Source: Varroa destructor (Eukaryota; Arthropoda; Arachnida; Mesostigmata; Varroidae). From it: DNA of 64,000 nucleotides. The stretch is taken from NCBI RefSeq assembly GCF_002443255.2, contig NW_019211455.1, positions 8,155,959-8,219,958 on the forward strand, read 5' to 3'. How positions within the stretch are numbered: the first letter of the stretch is position 1; each line of letters starts with the position of its first letter. The position numbers were made by a program, and so were the translations under genes. Shown piece by piece: positions 15,065 through 26,987 of the stretch. The notes under the pieces are model-generated. The model searched no databases. It was not told where the DNA came from and saw only the letters and a program-made list of their open reading frames with translations.

Positions 15065-15502
15065 CCTGTCAGCTTATCGATTTATCTATGATAAGAGCAC
15101 AACAAATCATAACACACCAATAAACAACGCCAAGAAACAAGGAAAATAATCCAGACTGATAGTGACCAACCCAGAAATAGGAACTAGGCGTAACGCTGGT
15201 AAAATTTCATGGTAATATTAAACAGAATCGCAGATAGAAAATACAATTATCCCGTCGTATTATAATATATTATATAATAACATATCGTATGCGTGCCAAT
15301 ACGCCTTCACACCCTCTCCTTTGACGCTTGGTAGTGAAACGACGGTCAGCGAAAGCCGTTAGCAAAGTAATGCGCTTGAGCTCCTGGGTACCACTCAGTC
15401 GTAGTGGGCTATTCTTCGTATGCCGACCATATTTGAGCATCGGGTACAAAAGAGCCAGGACCAGACAAGCAAAATCACAGAACTGTTACAGCTGTACGTA
15501 CA

Positions 15503-15509
15503 TATATAG
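15503..15509 (+). promoter_or_regulatory. TATA-like element upstream of the secreted protein gene
   Basis: A tatatag motif lies about 125 bp before the ATG at 15631. It could be the TATA box if transcription starts near 15535. Alternatively the start is the Inr-like ttcag at 15577-15581, which gives a 50-nt leader. The sequence does not decide between them. Confidence 0.25.
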
Positions 15510-15536
15510 ATAGGCAAACTATTGAAATCTGTAAGG

Positions 15537-15565
15537 ATCTCTTAGACTAAAATCGTCTAAGAGAT
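15537..15565. repeat. 11-bp perfect hairpin before the secreted protein gene
   Basis: atctcttagac (15537-15547) and its exact reverse complement (15555-15565) flank a 7-nt loop and are followed by five T. A donor-like gtaagg at 15531 and an acceptor-like tttcag ending at 15581 bracket the stem, so it may lie in a 51-bp leader intron. It may equally be promoter DNA. Confidence 0.6.
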
Positions 15566-15630
15566 TTTTACTTGATTTCAGCGATCGAGAGAAACAAGAG
15601 CTCACGAAGACGAACGAACGAACGAAAATC

Positions 15631-15954
15631 ATGAACTTCACCGCCATCCGAATTGGCGTGTGCTTGGTCTTAGCTCTCGGAGCGGTCTACGCAGGGGACT
15701 TACATGATTATCACAGTGATGACAGCGGACACGAGCTTGAGCATCACGACGGTTACTATCATGTGGCAACGGACCACGTCGCAGAACCTGTGGTGTCGTA
15801 CACTAGCAAGGTGTACAAAACCGTTACCTATACAAAGCAGCCGGTATACACGATCTCATACAAGCCTGTCGTGATTGATCACGGTTATTCTCACCCCTCT
15901 GTTAAGCCCTTCAGGATTCATATCGGTTTCCACCATGGTCATCATTACCACTAG
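15631..15954 (+). CDS. Secreted His/Tyr-rich cuticle-like protein
   Basis: 107 residues from the first ATG (context aaaatcATGA) to TAG. Residues 1-21 form a clear signal peptide: Arg7, a hydrophobic core of Val, Leu and Ala, and a cleavage site after AVYA, before Gly22. The mature 86 residues hold 15 His and 10 Tyr. They form three zones: an acidic His/Asp N-terminus (about 22-47), a basic Tyr/Val/Thr/Lys repeat-like middle (about 53-79), and a His-rich tail ending GHHYH. No cysteine remains after cleavage. The composition suits an arthropod cuticular or matrix protein or a metal-binding or antimicrobial peptide, but no named family is recognised. Polyadenylation signal at 16079. Three decayed relatives follow at about 17.95, 20.16 and 25.5 kb. 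The 3' flank (ggaagctgga near 15978) is also shared with the 20-kb relative, which supports the gene's end. Confidence 0.85.
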   Translation: MNFTAIRIGVCLVLALGAVYAGDLHDYHSDDSGHELEHHDGYYHVATDHVAEPVVSYTSKVYKTVTYTKQPVYTISYKPVVIDHGYSHPSVKPFRIHIGFHHGHHYH

Positions 15955-16078
15955 GATTATCATCATGGCTAGTGATAAAGGAAGCTGGATGACATATTTT
16001 TGCTTCTATCTATATTTTCTAATCTTAACAACGTAAGGTTCTGTCCCCTATTTATATATATATTGTGTAGCTCTGAGA

Positions 16079-16084
16079 AATAAA
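16079..16084 (+). promoter_or_regulatory. Polyadenylation signal AATAAA
   Basis: AATAAA 125 bp after the stop codon of the secreted protein gene, followed by a T/G-rich stretch. Confidence 0.65.
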
Positions 16085-17945
16085 TTATATTGTTGGCCTA
16101 TTAGAGTGCCTTTGATTTTCACTCCTAATTTATAGACATTTGACGGAAAAACAGATCGTAACAGAGAATGTTACCTTGCAATTGACAGTTCGTACGGTTC
16201 GGATGTGGTTAGTGAGTTAGCATATACTGAACTAATTAAATTCCCTTGGCTGAGTGGTAGACAAGCAAGATTTACCTATATATATATATATATATATAGC
16301 AATAAAATTATGTTTAACTGTCTTTTTGTTTTCGTTTGTCCGATTTCACAGAATTGGCCAAATGTGTCTTGCGTATTGGCTAAATAAACGACCAAAGTTC
16401 ATTATAACTCTGGGTCGATGGATTATTTAGAAACATATTAATATTTTTCGCGATCGTAGCAACTCGTTCTCATGAGTAGCGAATTTCCATAAATCCTCGC
16501 AGGGCTTTACCAGCGCCATTGTTTTCAGTAAACAGAAACCAAGTTAGTAGGCGTTGATTTTTTTCCACTAGGCACAATCTTTACCTATTTGCTATATTTT
16601 TCTTTGAAAAGCCAGGTTGCTAAGGGAAAAATGACTGATCTACGCTGTAAATTCTAAATAATTCAAGATGGGAAAGCGCCATAGAGCCAGTGATCTGTAT
16701 CAACGTATCATTTAAACGTACGGGAATGCAATGAATTATACCGTTAAACGCTCAAGAGTATCGCCATCGCCGATTTTTTTTAAAAAAGAGGTTAGCTATT
16801 ACGCTGATACAATCAGACCCTCTTAACCAAAATCTGTTTCGACTCGAAGTCATATATGTCGAGAGGGAAATTCGTCAGACATATGCTAAACTTTGACTCG
16901 TAGGGCCTTCTAAGGTACAATGCGGGTGGAAATAGGTCGTCTCTAATACTTGAAAGACTGTGAGATATTAGCACAAGCACCATTTTTAAACACAGATATC
17001 CATGCAACCACTTTGTTATCTAAAGGTTTAGTTGAAGCTATTATTTTGGAATGAGTAAAACCCTGGTTTTTCAAGAGATTTTTCACCGCGAGATTCTAAC
17101 TGCCTTCTCTAGAGGCTGTAATGAGATTGCGAGTGGTGACGAAAAGGCGTGGACGCAGAGAATGTTTCAGATATCACCTACCGCGCCAATCCATGTATAT
17201 AACAAATGTGGGCAAACGAAAGGCACCCTAGGCTCGTACAACGAAGTTTGCACCGACGATGAGTTGGCATGACTCTCAGTCGTATGTCAAAGGGAAAGTC
17301 GCAGAACAGGACTTGGCAGTCGGCAAAAGTGGTCATGTACCATGATAAATTAATACCAATAGGCATTATTAGAGAGTATTAACTGCGGTATTTGCATTTG
17401 CGAAGATATACGATAAATGGCTGCTCCTTTTGCAGAAGTAAAGGGAGCCCAAACAGGTCCCGCAAACAAGCACTTCCGGTTGTCGTAGAATTTACCTACG
17501 AAAAACGAAGTCCTCTATTATTATCTTTACTGGTATAGGAACGTCTTTGGGCAAGTCAGTAGAACAAACTGGATAGAAGCACTTCGAAAGTTTGGACTAC
17601 AGAGGGATACGTAGTTGGGTTTTTGGGGAGATTTTAAGGGAGAATTTCCATACAACATTGCCGAATGGCTTATACATTGGGATATCATCGCATCCTCCTC
17701 TAGCAGGCAATGGGCAGCGAGAGTCGCTAACAAAGTGGCTGCGGTCTGTCTAAAAAAAGCCTTTCTCTGTACAACAGCTACCGTTCGAGAGTCCTGATTA
17801 CAGACCGGCGACAACTATACAACCAACTGGGCAACAAAGCGAGGAAGCTTTTCAGAAGAAGCTTAGATGAGCTGGATATATTTTTCGGATGTCAAAAGTT
17901 GGAAAAAGATTACACGAGGACGAACGGACAAAAATTTCGAAGTCA
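16085..17945. other. Intergenic DNA, no gene supported
   Basis: Contains an AT microsatellite at 16277-16298. Open frames of 60-95 codons at 16813-17814 overlap each other on both strands and look like chance. Confidence 0.55.
16277..16298. repeat. AT dinucleotide microsatellite
   Basis: About eleven TA units. Confidence 0.85.
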
Positions 17946-18296
17946 ATGGCGATTGAGGCAAGCGTATCCTCGGTGCTAGTTTTTGAAGTGGCTCGAACAG
18001 GCGATTCGCGTGACTGGCTTGGTCCCATGGCAGATATGAAATGGAGGATCATCACGATATCGGTCACTATCAGGTCTTAAAATACCTAAGACAAAGTGAC
18101 GGTGCGCCACGTCAGGAAGTCCATAGTGTTGCATATAGCCAAGTGATAAAAGACTGTGAGCTATGCGAAGTAGCCAGTGGCGCACAAGCTTATTGTGATT
18201 GACCAAGGCTATTCATACTATTTGGATAAAAAAGGAATCATTCGGAATTGGTATCGGTCCTTACTCTGCGGGGCACTACCATTGGCACCAGCGTAG
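17946..18296 (+). pseudogene. Decayed paralogue 1 of the His/Tyr-rich secreted protein
   Basis: The frame from ATG 17946 reads MAIEASVSSVLVFEV and reaches RTGDSRDW, aligning with the signal peptide and first mature residues of the 15631 gene. The match then shifts frame (DHHDIGHYQV against the EHHDGYYHVA region). It continues as KTVSYAK, PVAHKLIVIDQGYSYY and IGPYSAGHYHWH, against KTVTYTK, QPVYTISYKPVVIDHGYS and IGFHHGHHYH. TGA, TAA and TAG interrupt the frame, so this is a pseudogene, about 2.3 kb downstream in the same orientation. Confidence 0.75.
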
Positions 18297-20163
18297 CCAC
18301 CAGCTGTGTTGTTATGTTCCTTTCTGTACCGGCAAACACCGTTTAGATTAACGTGTAAATAATGATAAATGAATAATATTGCCGGCTTTTTTTGAACACT
18401 GATTTTGTATCGTCTGCCGTAATGGAGACACTAAATCTGGTTCAATTTGATATTTGGCGATTATTTTTATTACACTATAGAGCATATTTGATATTAAATG
18501 AAACAATACCACCCACGGGAACACCTTTCATCTGTAGGCCATTAAGCCAATGTGTGAAACTTGAATTAGCAGCTTAAAGCCTTTTACATCCGTTGAGGTA
18601 GCAACACAGGCAAGTAGGAATGGAATTGAACAAATACACCCATATAACATCTCTATATTTTTATGCTATGGTACCATATACCACTGTACGATATGTGTGA
18701 CTTAGTTTAAATCTAAAATACTACAATAGTAATAACTACTGTTAGTCGTTATAAACTGAATTCAAGTTTTATATTATAGGCGTTGTAATTGATAACGTTT
18801 ATTGTTTATGCTATAAAAAAAGAGACTAACAGGTAACCTGAATACTTGGAGCGTCTCAGCGATGTCCAGTTTGACAGTTCACAGGTGATCCGTGGTTTGT
18901 CGACGACAACGCAGGACTTCATAGCCATGGATCAATTAAGGCCTAGATCGAGGCCTTTTGTCCCTAATTTCGCCAGATTAAAGTCCGAATGGTTTCGGTT
19001 GTTTCCATGTTTTTAAAACATACGTATACGAGTACGATAGATAGCCCATCCTACAATTTAAACATTCCACATTTAGCGAGATTGCTCATAGGTACTCAGC
19101 TGTTAGGAAGCATCCAGAGTACTGGCTTCAATGCCTGAATTATAAAGAAGAGTATATTTAACATATATCAAAATATCGTTTTTCTGCTTAATATACCTTA
19201 AACATTACCCTTCTCTCTAGATATCTCCAAGCACAACACTGTCCAAAGTACGGTTAGAGAACTGAAGCTTACGCATACAAATAACCTTTGTGTAGGCTAT
19301 AAATTCATAATTATACAGCGCACGTAAAAGTATGGAAAATCTACATTGCTATAGCCATCATCTATCTGAGGGAGCTAAAGAAATTACGGAGAGATGTGGC
19401 ACAGAGACTATCTGAAATCAAGTTTTTTTTTCTGCGGCGACATCATGTCTATTCTGTTTGCCTTGAGTAAATTCAGTACCTTTGTAAGTTACATAAACGT
19501 CAAGTATGCATTTTATGGTCATGTAAAAAACTTTCAAGTAAAACTTGAACCACAATATGTGTTAAATTTTAGGCAATAAATAAATAAATTAAATGATAAA
19601 TTTGTAGAAGGAACATTTTTGAAGAATTCGTGTGCCAAACATTTTTATTGCCGCGTTATCCGGCATAATGTGCAAGGCCTTCTCTATAATCGCACAAACC
19701 GTTATCTGCAAGAAGGAAAACATAAATCTATAAGTACTGTCATGATAAGGATATCGTACGATAGCTTATTCTGTTGTATGAGGGTATAAGACACCGTCGT
19801 TTGATATACAACTAGAAGGTAACAGTGTAGCGTAACGGTAACGTGGTGGTACCTTCGGACTCTTTGATTCTCCCCTTGCAGTTTAGTCATGGCCGGCTTC
19901 TGCCGGTGGTCGTAAGTAAAGTGTGGTACTTGAGCCACAGTCGAGGTCAGTATAAGCGAACATTTTTCTGTATAGCAGACTACTTTTGACCATCATGTAG
20001 AAAAGTGTCAATCAAACCATAGGAACGCCGCTAGCCAATTAGTTATGGCAAACGAAGAGAAGTCGCCAGGACAATTTTGAATAAATTGGTTTTGTTTTTC
20101 TGTAACAGACGGCCGGAGAAAGATCTCATGGAAATAAACTATCAAAAAAGCGGTACACCCTGT
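18297..20163. other. Intergenic DNA, no gene supported
   Basis: AT-rich with short overlapping open frames only. Confidence 0.55.
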
Positions 20164-20519
20164 CGCGATCGTGGCACGCGTATGCTTGTTCTTGGAGCGG
20201 TAACTACGGACAATATGAGGTGAAGAATCACGACGAACATGACGATATCGGTCACCGTCGTGTCTCGACGCATGCCAAGGGGCCCACAGCATGGCGCCAA
20301 AAAGTATCCAGTGCTCTTTATACTATTAAAGCGTACGAGACGATGAGCTACGCGGAGCGATCAGTTTCGCACAGGTCGGTTATAACTGATAACGGCTATT
20401 CATATCACACGGCATGGAGAAGATCATTTGGGACATATGTGGGTTTTTATTGCGGATACCGCTACTTTTACCAGGATTGGCGCAGTGCAGCTACGACTTA
20501 CGATAGGGGAAGCTGAATG
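20164..20519 (+). pseudogene. Decayed or diverged paralogue 2 of the secreted protein
   Basis: RMLVLGAVTTDN at about 20182 matches the end of the signal peptide of the 15631 gene, but its frame stops at TGA 20221. The following open frame (about 98 codons, no ATG at its head) carries HDEHDDIGH, ETMSYAERSVSHRSVITDNGYSYH and GTYVGFYCGYRYFY. These align with the acidic His region, the Tyr/Lys middle, VVIDHGYSH and the aromatic tail. The 3' flank (ggaagctgaatgcc) is shared too. The separated signal peptide and body point to a frameshifted pseudogene, but the long open body leaves room for a spliced or young gene. Confidence 0.65.
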
Positions 20520-23500
20520 CCAATTGACAATAACTTAATTTAACAGCGTAATGTTTCTTTTTTTTTTTTTAGCTATGGAAATAATTGGAAAAAGACAATA
20601 TGCCTAGCTTGTTTTAGAATCATCGGCCGCGTGTTTTCTGCGTAGGTGGTGACAAAGAATCATTAATATAAATTTGGTATCATATGATGTAATAGGCAAA
20701 TATTTCGTATGACTAAGCACTACACGTTTGTTTCTCTATCGAAAAGTGTCTTCAGAAGAGTAGAGCAAAACTTCCGTGTGAAAATCAGATATCTGTTCAT
20801 ACCTGTTCAATAACAATTGTGTGTTATTATACATTATGAAGGCGCGATACAATCTGCAGCTTTATCTAGGCAGAACAGCGTTGCATTCATTTGCACAACC
20901 AGATTGGCAACCATCGTTTAGTAACAAGTTTTGTAAAGAGTACGCTTTGATCAAAGCCGATTCTTCATAGTGAGCTTACCGATTTCGATTAACACGATCT
21001 AGCTGAAACCATAGAAAATTTCACATTATAAAAGCTACGTAAAACAGTATAAATACAACGCATAGAGCGTTGCCGTAAAGTTGCAGAGGAAGGCACGAAA
21101 TGTTAAGCAACCAAACCTAAATAACGTTCGACTATTCCGAGTTACCGAGCAGCAGTTTTCCGCTCCTATTGCGAGAGCATTTCAGATACACGGCATACTC
21201 CTAGGACACTTTTTGTGTTTCAATTATAGGTGTTCAAGGAAAAACGATCGAGATTAAACGTGCTTGTCGTTAACGCTAGTGATCCGTCCATCAGTAATGT
21301 CTGAGATACATTCGTGCCTATAAAAATCCAGACAGATCTCTCTTCGAATAGAAACACCGCGATCCTTAATTAACGGTCTTGAAGGAATGCCGGGAACAAT
21401 AAGACATACCAACGCAAACTAAGGAAAAAGGTTGTATTTGAATAGAATGTGGACGACTCTTAGTTGATCACTACTAACTTTGGAAGATAAAATTTAGGTG
21501 GCGACTAGGGCTCTACCGTGAAGATTAATCTTGTTTTCAGACAGAGAAGAATTGGACAGACTGAACGAGGCTTTATTAAGTCCACAGTTTCAAAAATGAA
21601 GGTCAGCCCATCGCTTAGGTCATACTGGGAGTGGGGACTGTTCAGCTGAACGCTTAAATCGATGGCTCCGCTAATAAAAACTGTCATCGAATGAATCAAG
21701 GAAGAATGGCGAACAACTTCACTGCTCCAATTATGAAGGCTTATCCGTAAAAAGTTATGGATCTTATAGATGGAATGATTAGTCGCGTAATTTCGCGTGA
21801 AACAATAATAAAACGTAATAAGATCGCGTAAAACGATCTTGTAGCTTTCTTTTTACAAACAGAAACGTACGAGTAAAGTTTGCCGATGCGTACGTTAAAC
21901 TGATATATTTTTGAACGGAAACTATCTCAGCAGCGTTTCAATTGTTTAAAAAAGCCCTACTAGTTTGATTAATATTATTAGCAATCGAATACTTTTATAT
22001 AGCCAATTTTTTTTTCATTTCACGTATTACTTGCTATAATTAGTTGAAGTTAATAGGTAGCAGTGTGCAACGCGATAGCCATCATTCCTACTTCGACTTT
22101 AGCAAGCAGGCTGGACAGCAGTGGACGGCCTAGAAGGCTGAGGGTACATGTGATCCAAATGATGCTTAAAAACTGCTAAGAATGTACAATGATTTGAATT
22201 GTAAAGCTTTAATAAACCTGAAATTGTCGTTTTCTTATAAAGTAATAATCGTGTTTACGGTGAAAATACCAAATGAACAGTAAAAACCAAAATACGAAAA
22301 GAAGTAATTAAAAACATAGTAAAAAGCGAATCTATTTAGAAAGAAAATTTGTTGAGCCTATTCTATTGAACTGGGGAAATAGTTCAGCAAAATGGTCAGA
22401 ACAATTGTACAAATAAGGGCAGCCTTGGATTTTAGCAGAACGCTGAAGAAATGAACGGAGCTAGAAACCAGACGAACTTATCTAAAAATTAGGGCCGAGT
22501 CCATGAGGGATATAATTTGCTATTGTAAAAAAAATGACTGGAGACTTCGTTGCTGATGCTTTAGATAGATAATTTCGATTCATATACGCCTTTGATGCTT
22601 ACTAATGTTACAAATATGTTAGGATGCATTCCGCTTACGCTTTCCTTTCCCTAGTGTAGGTTGTAAATTAGAGGTAAATGGCGCGTTCCATATTTTACCT
22701 AGCTAGCAGCCCCGGTATTCTTATTACACCGATCACGCTGACAGATGCAGGAAAAAGAAACATGTAAAACTCGAGTGAGTATGACCATAAATGATACTTT
22801 ACACTCTTGATATAGTTTGTAATAGGTTATCTAGAAGACTCACAACCCACGTTCGAGCATCAATAAAGATCTACGAAGTAACCACTGTATACTTTCAAAT
22901 CCGTACGTATGTTTATACGTCCCTACAAAGTTAAAGTCGCACCTCGTTCCTGTAAAAATGTCCTAAGAATCTTAAGGGCCGGAGATATCTCTAGGTGGCA
23001 GAGAATCGATATAGATAGAGCCTTGCAAATATCCTCGAATATAAAATAATATAACATAGTAGAAACTGAGAATGTTTGATTATTGAAAAATATCTGAAGA
23101 ACTAAAACATGCATTTTCTGCTATTAAAAAAATCCGCTATTTCAATACTACTAAAAAAAGTATTTAAATATTGAATCTTGTTTGTCCATCAGCCTATCAT
23201 ATTGAGTTTATCATGATTTGGCTAAAATAATAGTGGTTATAATCATAGTGGCTAATATACGTGCCTGTCATCTACGAACCCATTTTGTTTTTTCAAAGAT
23301 AATCATAAAAAGCACCTTCGCCTTCGGACAATTTACTTTTCTCTGTGGTCTCGTGTAGTCCAGTGCACTGTAGTAGTTAAGCTTGGCGATTTTCGCCGCT
23401 GAGCTTCCGGTTCAATCGTTAGTGTCAGTAGTAGCTTTAGTTCTTTGTAGCAAAGCGAGCAACATTGACCTTCAGATAAAAATTCGAAAACTTGTTCTAC

Positions 23501-24881
23501 CCTTCCTATTCATTCAGGATGCAACATCAAGATCAAACCTCTCCGTCCCGAAATAAAGCCCCGCTCTCTTCCGTGTTGTGTGCCACGATAATAATTGTAC
23601 ACTAAAGACCCCCAATGACGGCGTTATATACGTACGTCTTATAATTTAAAAAGACGTAGGGAACTATATATATATAATTTTGAAAAAAATCTTTATTAAA
23701 CATCTTTCTATTTATTTTATGCAACTTTTTCTATTGGTAATCAGAAGATAGGTACAAGAATTAACGAAATAATGCATCTAATTTTGTTTTTCTTTAAAGA
23801 AGCTATCTTGAGGATAACTTTGTTGGCAGATGTGTAGAAGATGCAAGTTTGGCGAAATGTACGCTGCTCTTGGGGAATCGAACTCCGTTTGTGACAGATT
23901 GAGAAATTGGTAATAGAGCAACTGAGAACTGGCGTAATAGGAGCTAGATGTCTGAGGACCTAACTTCTATACGGCTCAGCTGTACAAGCGGGGACCCTGG
24001 TGTACACGAAACCTAATTTTCTTCTTCTTGCTCTTATGCTATAAGTTTGTATGATTTGTTTTTATTCATTACAATGGTTTTTTTGTAGTGTATGTTATAT
24101 AGATAGAATCGATTCGATTGACTGTGAACAATGCGAAGCGGCTGATTGGCCCATTGTTGTAGTCTTAAAACAGACACAAGTTAATAGAATAGCTACATAC
24201 GAAAAACGTTAAGAAACGATCAGACAGGGTAGACGTAGACGTATGTCCATCATCGCCACGTTATTCTTTATAGAAATTTGTTAGAAGCAAATTAGTTTGC
24301 TAATATTATAACTTTAGAATGATCTGTCAATGGTTTCGTGGAGATAAGAAGTTCCTTTTAAAAGTTGTAACGAAACTCGATGCTCATTGTTATTGCAATT
24401 GTACATTTTCATCATTGGACTTCTATATCCCTTTTGCATATGTTTATTGTGTTTGTGAATGCCGGCATGAGGTTTGCGAGACTAACTCGGTGCTGGTCTC
24501 TATTCCCGTTTGTTACGCGGGGTACCCTGGTTTCCGGTACCACGCGTTGTTTGTTTATCAGAAACAAACCGCTTTTTTGAAGATAAATAATGAATCGGAA
24601 TTCATTAAAATTTAGGATTTAAGGGACATAAACTACATTGGAAATGTCACGAAGGAAACTTGTTTATTTCTAAACATGTTTTATAAACATGTTTAGAAAT
24701 AAGCTGGTGTAGCTCTTTTATTTAAGTGAAAAGTACAGAAATGCTGTAAATAATTATGTTAACAAAAAGTTGATATACATAATATTATTTATTAGTTTCA
24801 TTTTATAGTACTACAGTTGAGTCAGAAACATGTCAGAAGCTTACACCATGCTAGTAATTAAACACTAACGTCGGTTCGATA
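20520..24881. other. Intergenic DNA, no gene supported
   Basis: AT-rich with no frame above about 100 codons. A 98-codon frame at 24319-24615 starts with ATG and encodes many Cys but has no recognised family and no neighbouring signals. It ends beside the hairpin at 24664-24702. Confidence 0.55.
24664..24702. repeat. 18-bp perfect inverted repeat, 3-nt loop
   Basis: ttatttctaaacatgttt (24664-24681) is followed by tat and then its exact reverse complement (24685-24702). It lies 180 bp before the left edge of duplicated block S1. Confidence 0.9.
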
Positions 24882-25228
24882 GAGTGTTTAACTATTTTCT
24901 CGACTTTCCACATTGTATATATAGTACTGTCTTATTATTAGGTACAAAACTAAGGACGTAAAATCATTTATATAGCCATGTAGATTATTCTTCGGAGCAA
25001 ACAAACAGGTCCTGTTTCACTAATTGTAATAATACGCTAGTAATACGTTTTTCTTTCCGCGAATCACTCGCTTTACTTTTATCTCGTCAAATCACTATTC
25101 ACCTTAAACTAGAATGCTATTACATTATAACACTGGATCCCTTTTACAACTAAATTCAATCCAATGTCTTCTCTTCAAATATACAAATACTCAAAAAGTT
25201 TATCCGCATAGTATATACAGAAAAGAAC

Positions 25229-25236
25229 TATAAAAA
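25229..25236 (+). promoter_or_regulatory. TATA box-like element
   Basis: ctataaaa, a good TATA consensus, lies about 300 bp upstream of decayed paralogue 3. It may be the old promoter of that gene with an intron between. Repeated at 52788-52795. Confidence 0.35.
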
Positions 25237-25536
25237 CGCCTATTTTTCAATATTTTGCATTGAAATCCCTAGAAATTACTAGATACACTGCACGTACACG
25301 TAGGTATTTCATCAGTCGACCGTCCACGTCAAATGGTCATGTCTTTCTTTATGAACAGAATTTCATCGTGTTTTTCCTTTGTTCTGTAAGAGACGCCTCT
25401 TCAAACCATAATCGATTTATACGTAGTCAAATAGACGGCTTTCCTTTCATACGTCTCACATCTAACTGGCTTGCTAACGTAAGCAATAATCGCCTTCTTT
25501 ATGTGATGCATGGTCGCTATTTGATAATGGCTGTAA

Positions 25537-25766
25537 TGCTCAAGACTACGGTGATTCTCATGATGATTTAGGTGGATAACATTATTATGATGACTCGTAT
25601 GATGGTGACCTTCGTGCTGACTTATACGACGGTCAGTTCCGTTATGAACTCGAACGTGTCCACTATCATGGTGTTCGTCAAGACCCTATGGATGCCTCGA
25701 TGGACCTTACATTTTCTATGTGCTTCTCCGTCACCATGATGGCCTCCGGCCGGTGACGGTCGGCTA
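25537..25766 (+). pseudogene. Decayed paralogue 3 of the secreted protein, copy 1
   Basis: One plus frame reads NAQDYGDSHDDLGG, then TAA, then HYYDDSYDGDLRADLYDGQ and RYELERVHYHG: Asp/His/Tyr/Gly-rich like the N-terminal half of the 15631 protein. A frameshift then opens YGCLDGPYIFYVLLRHHDG, resembling the aromatic/His tail. An AATAAA follows at 25800. The in-frame TAA and frameshift mark it as a pseudogene. Similarity is mainly compositional, so the assignment is weaker than for the 18- and 20-kb relatives. Repeated at 53096-53325. Confidence 0.5.
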
Positions 25767-25799
25767 AATCCAGCTAGAAAAGCTATGTCTGCTTAATAG

Positions 25800-25805
25800 A
25801 ATAAA
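25800..25805 (+). promoter_or_regulatory. Polyadenylation signal AATAAA
   Basis: Lies 35 bp after the end of decayed paralogue 3. Repeated at 53359-53364. Confidence 0.4.
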
Positions 25806-26921
25806 ATAAGTTTAAAATAGGTTTTTGGTGCTTTGTGGTTCGGAATGCCTCATAACTTCCGATCCTAGACTCTCGCTTACCGTAAGCTGAGCGCACTTGG
25901 ACTCGATGGAGATGACGTTAATATTGTGTAACTAACTATTTTGAAAGCGCATCATTACATACAATTAATTCTCAGCACGCTAGAAGGCACGTTTAAGTAG
26001 ATACAATACTTCAATACCGACAAGCTAAAATACGCCTACTGCATGTAGACGGACCCGAATATATATAAGATCGCATATTTCTTGTAGCATTCTCCCAATT
26101 AAACCGATGCTTAATTTATTGACCACTTCCAAATAACCTATTCTAATAAAGCACTTTTAATAGACAACGAGTCGCGTGGCGTCATATTCATCACACAAAA
26201 ATTACAACAAATCTAATCTACCGTAATCTAACGTAATCTACGGTGAAGTAGATTTTCGGTCAAGAAAGGGCGGAGCGCCTTCGACTCGGTGACCAAAAGT
26301 AACTTTGCTATCGGATTAGATTGACTGTCGAAGGTTTCGTATAGTTAAGATTCTGACAATAAAGAAAACTTACGAGCATCTAAAACAAATGGGGAACTGA
26401 GATAGGCACCTTCGGCTTGAACGGAATTTTCTCATTTCGCAAAAAGAGTTTCGATTCAGACAACGGTCATAAAAACGCTTTGGTTGTTCTCCGTTTCTTA
26501 CATTGACGCATTTTGTTGCTAATAACACCGACGCTGACTTGACGGTCCATTCGCTCTTATGGCTTTTAATGTGGTAAGATTGCCCGTAAAGTTTTTTTTC
26601 TAACCAACAATAGGCAATTCAAAACACGTTGGCGAAATTTTGAACGAGATTTTTTTAATATAATCATTCTTTAATCAGATCAGCACAAATGGTACCTAAA
26701 TGACTATATTTACATGTATAGAAGATATTATACAGCGCTATTTGACTCGAGTTTTATTTATCATTTTTACTTGCGCTGCATGTATATGCGAAAATGAAAA
26801 TGGATGTGATTATACATATTAGTCCTATTTGAAAAAACTAACAACGTTCTGCTCTTTTCTGTGAAACATCCATGTCTGATAGTGTTAACTAGGTTGTATG
26901 CTTCGCGTAGCCATTACATCG
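25806..26921. other. Non-coding DNA inside S1
   Basis: No gene seen. A small cluster of taatcta/gtagatt words at 26210-26255 can fold on itself. Confidence 0.55.
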
Positions 26922-26987
26922 GGCCTATTAGCTCAGTCGGTTAGAGCGTCGTGCTAATAACGCGAAGGTCGTAGGTTCGATCCCTGC
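26922..26987 (+). pseudogene. tRNA-Ile(AAU), 5' 66 nt; gene cut at a rearrangement edge
   Basis: Acceptor 5' strand GGCCTAT, D arm with A box TAGCTCAGTCGG, anticodon loop CTAATAA (AAU), and B box GGTTCGATCC are all present. After gatccctgc the sequence jumps to tcatagtgg, so the 3' acceptor strand is lost. The missing 8 nt are found reversed at 30013-30020, beside the N gap. The whole gene survives at 54481-54554. Confidence 0.9.

Larger units (their letters stand above)
24882..26987 (+). repeat. Duplicated block S1, copy 1 (same as 52441-54546)
   Basis: 2106 bp repeated in direct orientation at 52441-54546 with constant offset 27559 and no difference seen in the stretches compared. The left edge follows tcgatag. 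The right edge cuts a tRNA-Ile gene after its 66th base. It holds a decayed secreted-protein paralogue and most of the tRNA-Ile gene. Confidence 0.95.

Noticed and set aside
15537..15570. Hairpin followed by T-run as a bacterial-type terminator
   Set aside because: Eukaryotic context, and the stem lies upstream of the gene, not after one.
24319..24615. 98-codon Cys-containing frame with ATG
   Set aside because: There is no signal peptide or regular Cys pattern, and a second overlapping frame in the same place is equally open.
25260..25571. 103-codon frame (also 52819-53130)
   Set aside because: It has no ATG at its head, runs over the promoter-like TATA region and the start of paralogue 3 in another frame, and shows no family likeness.
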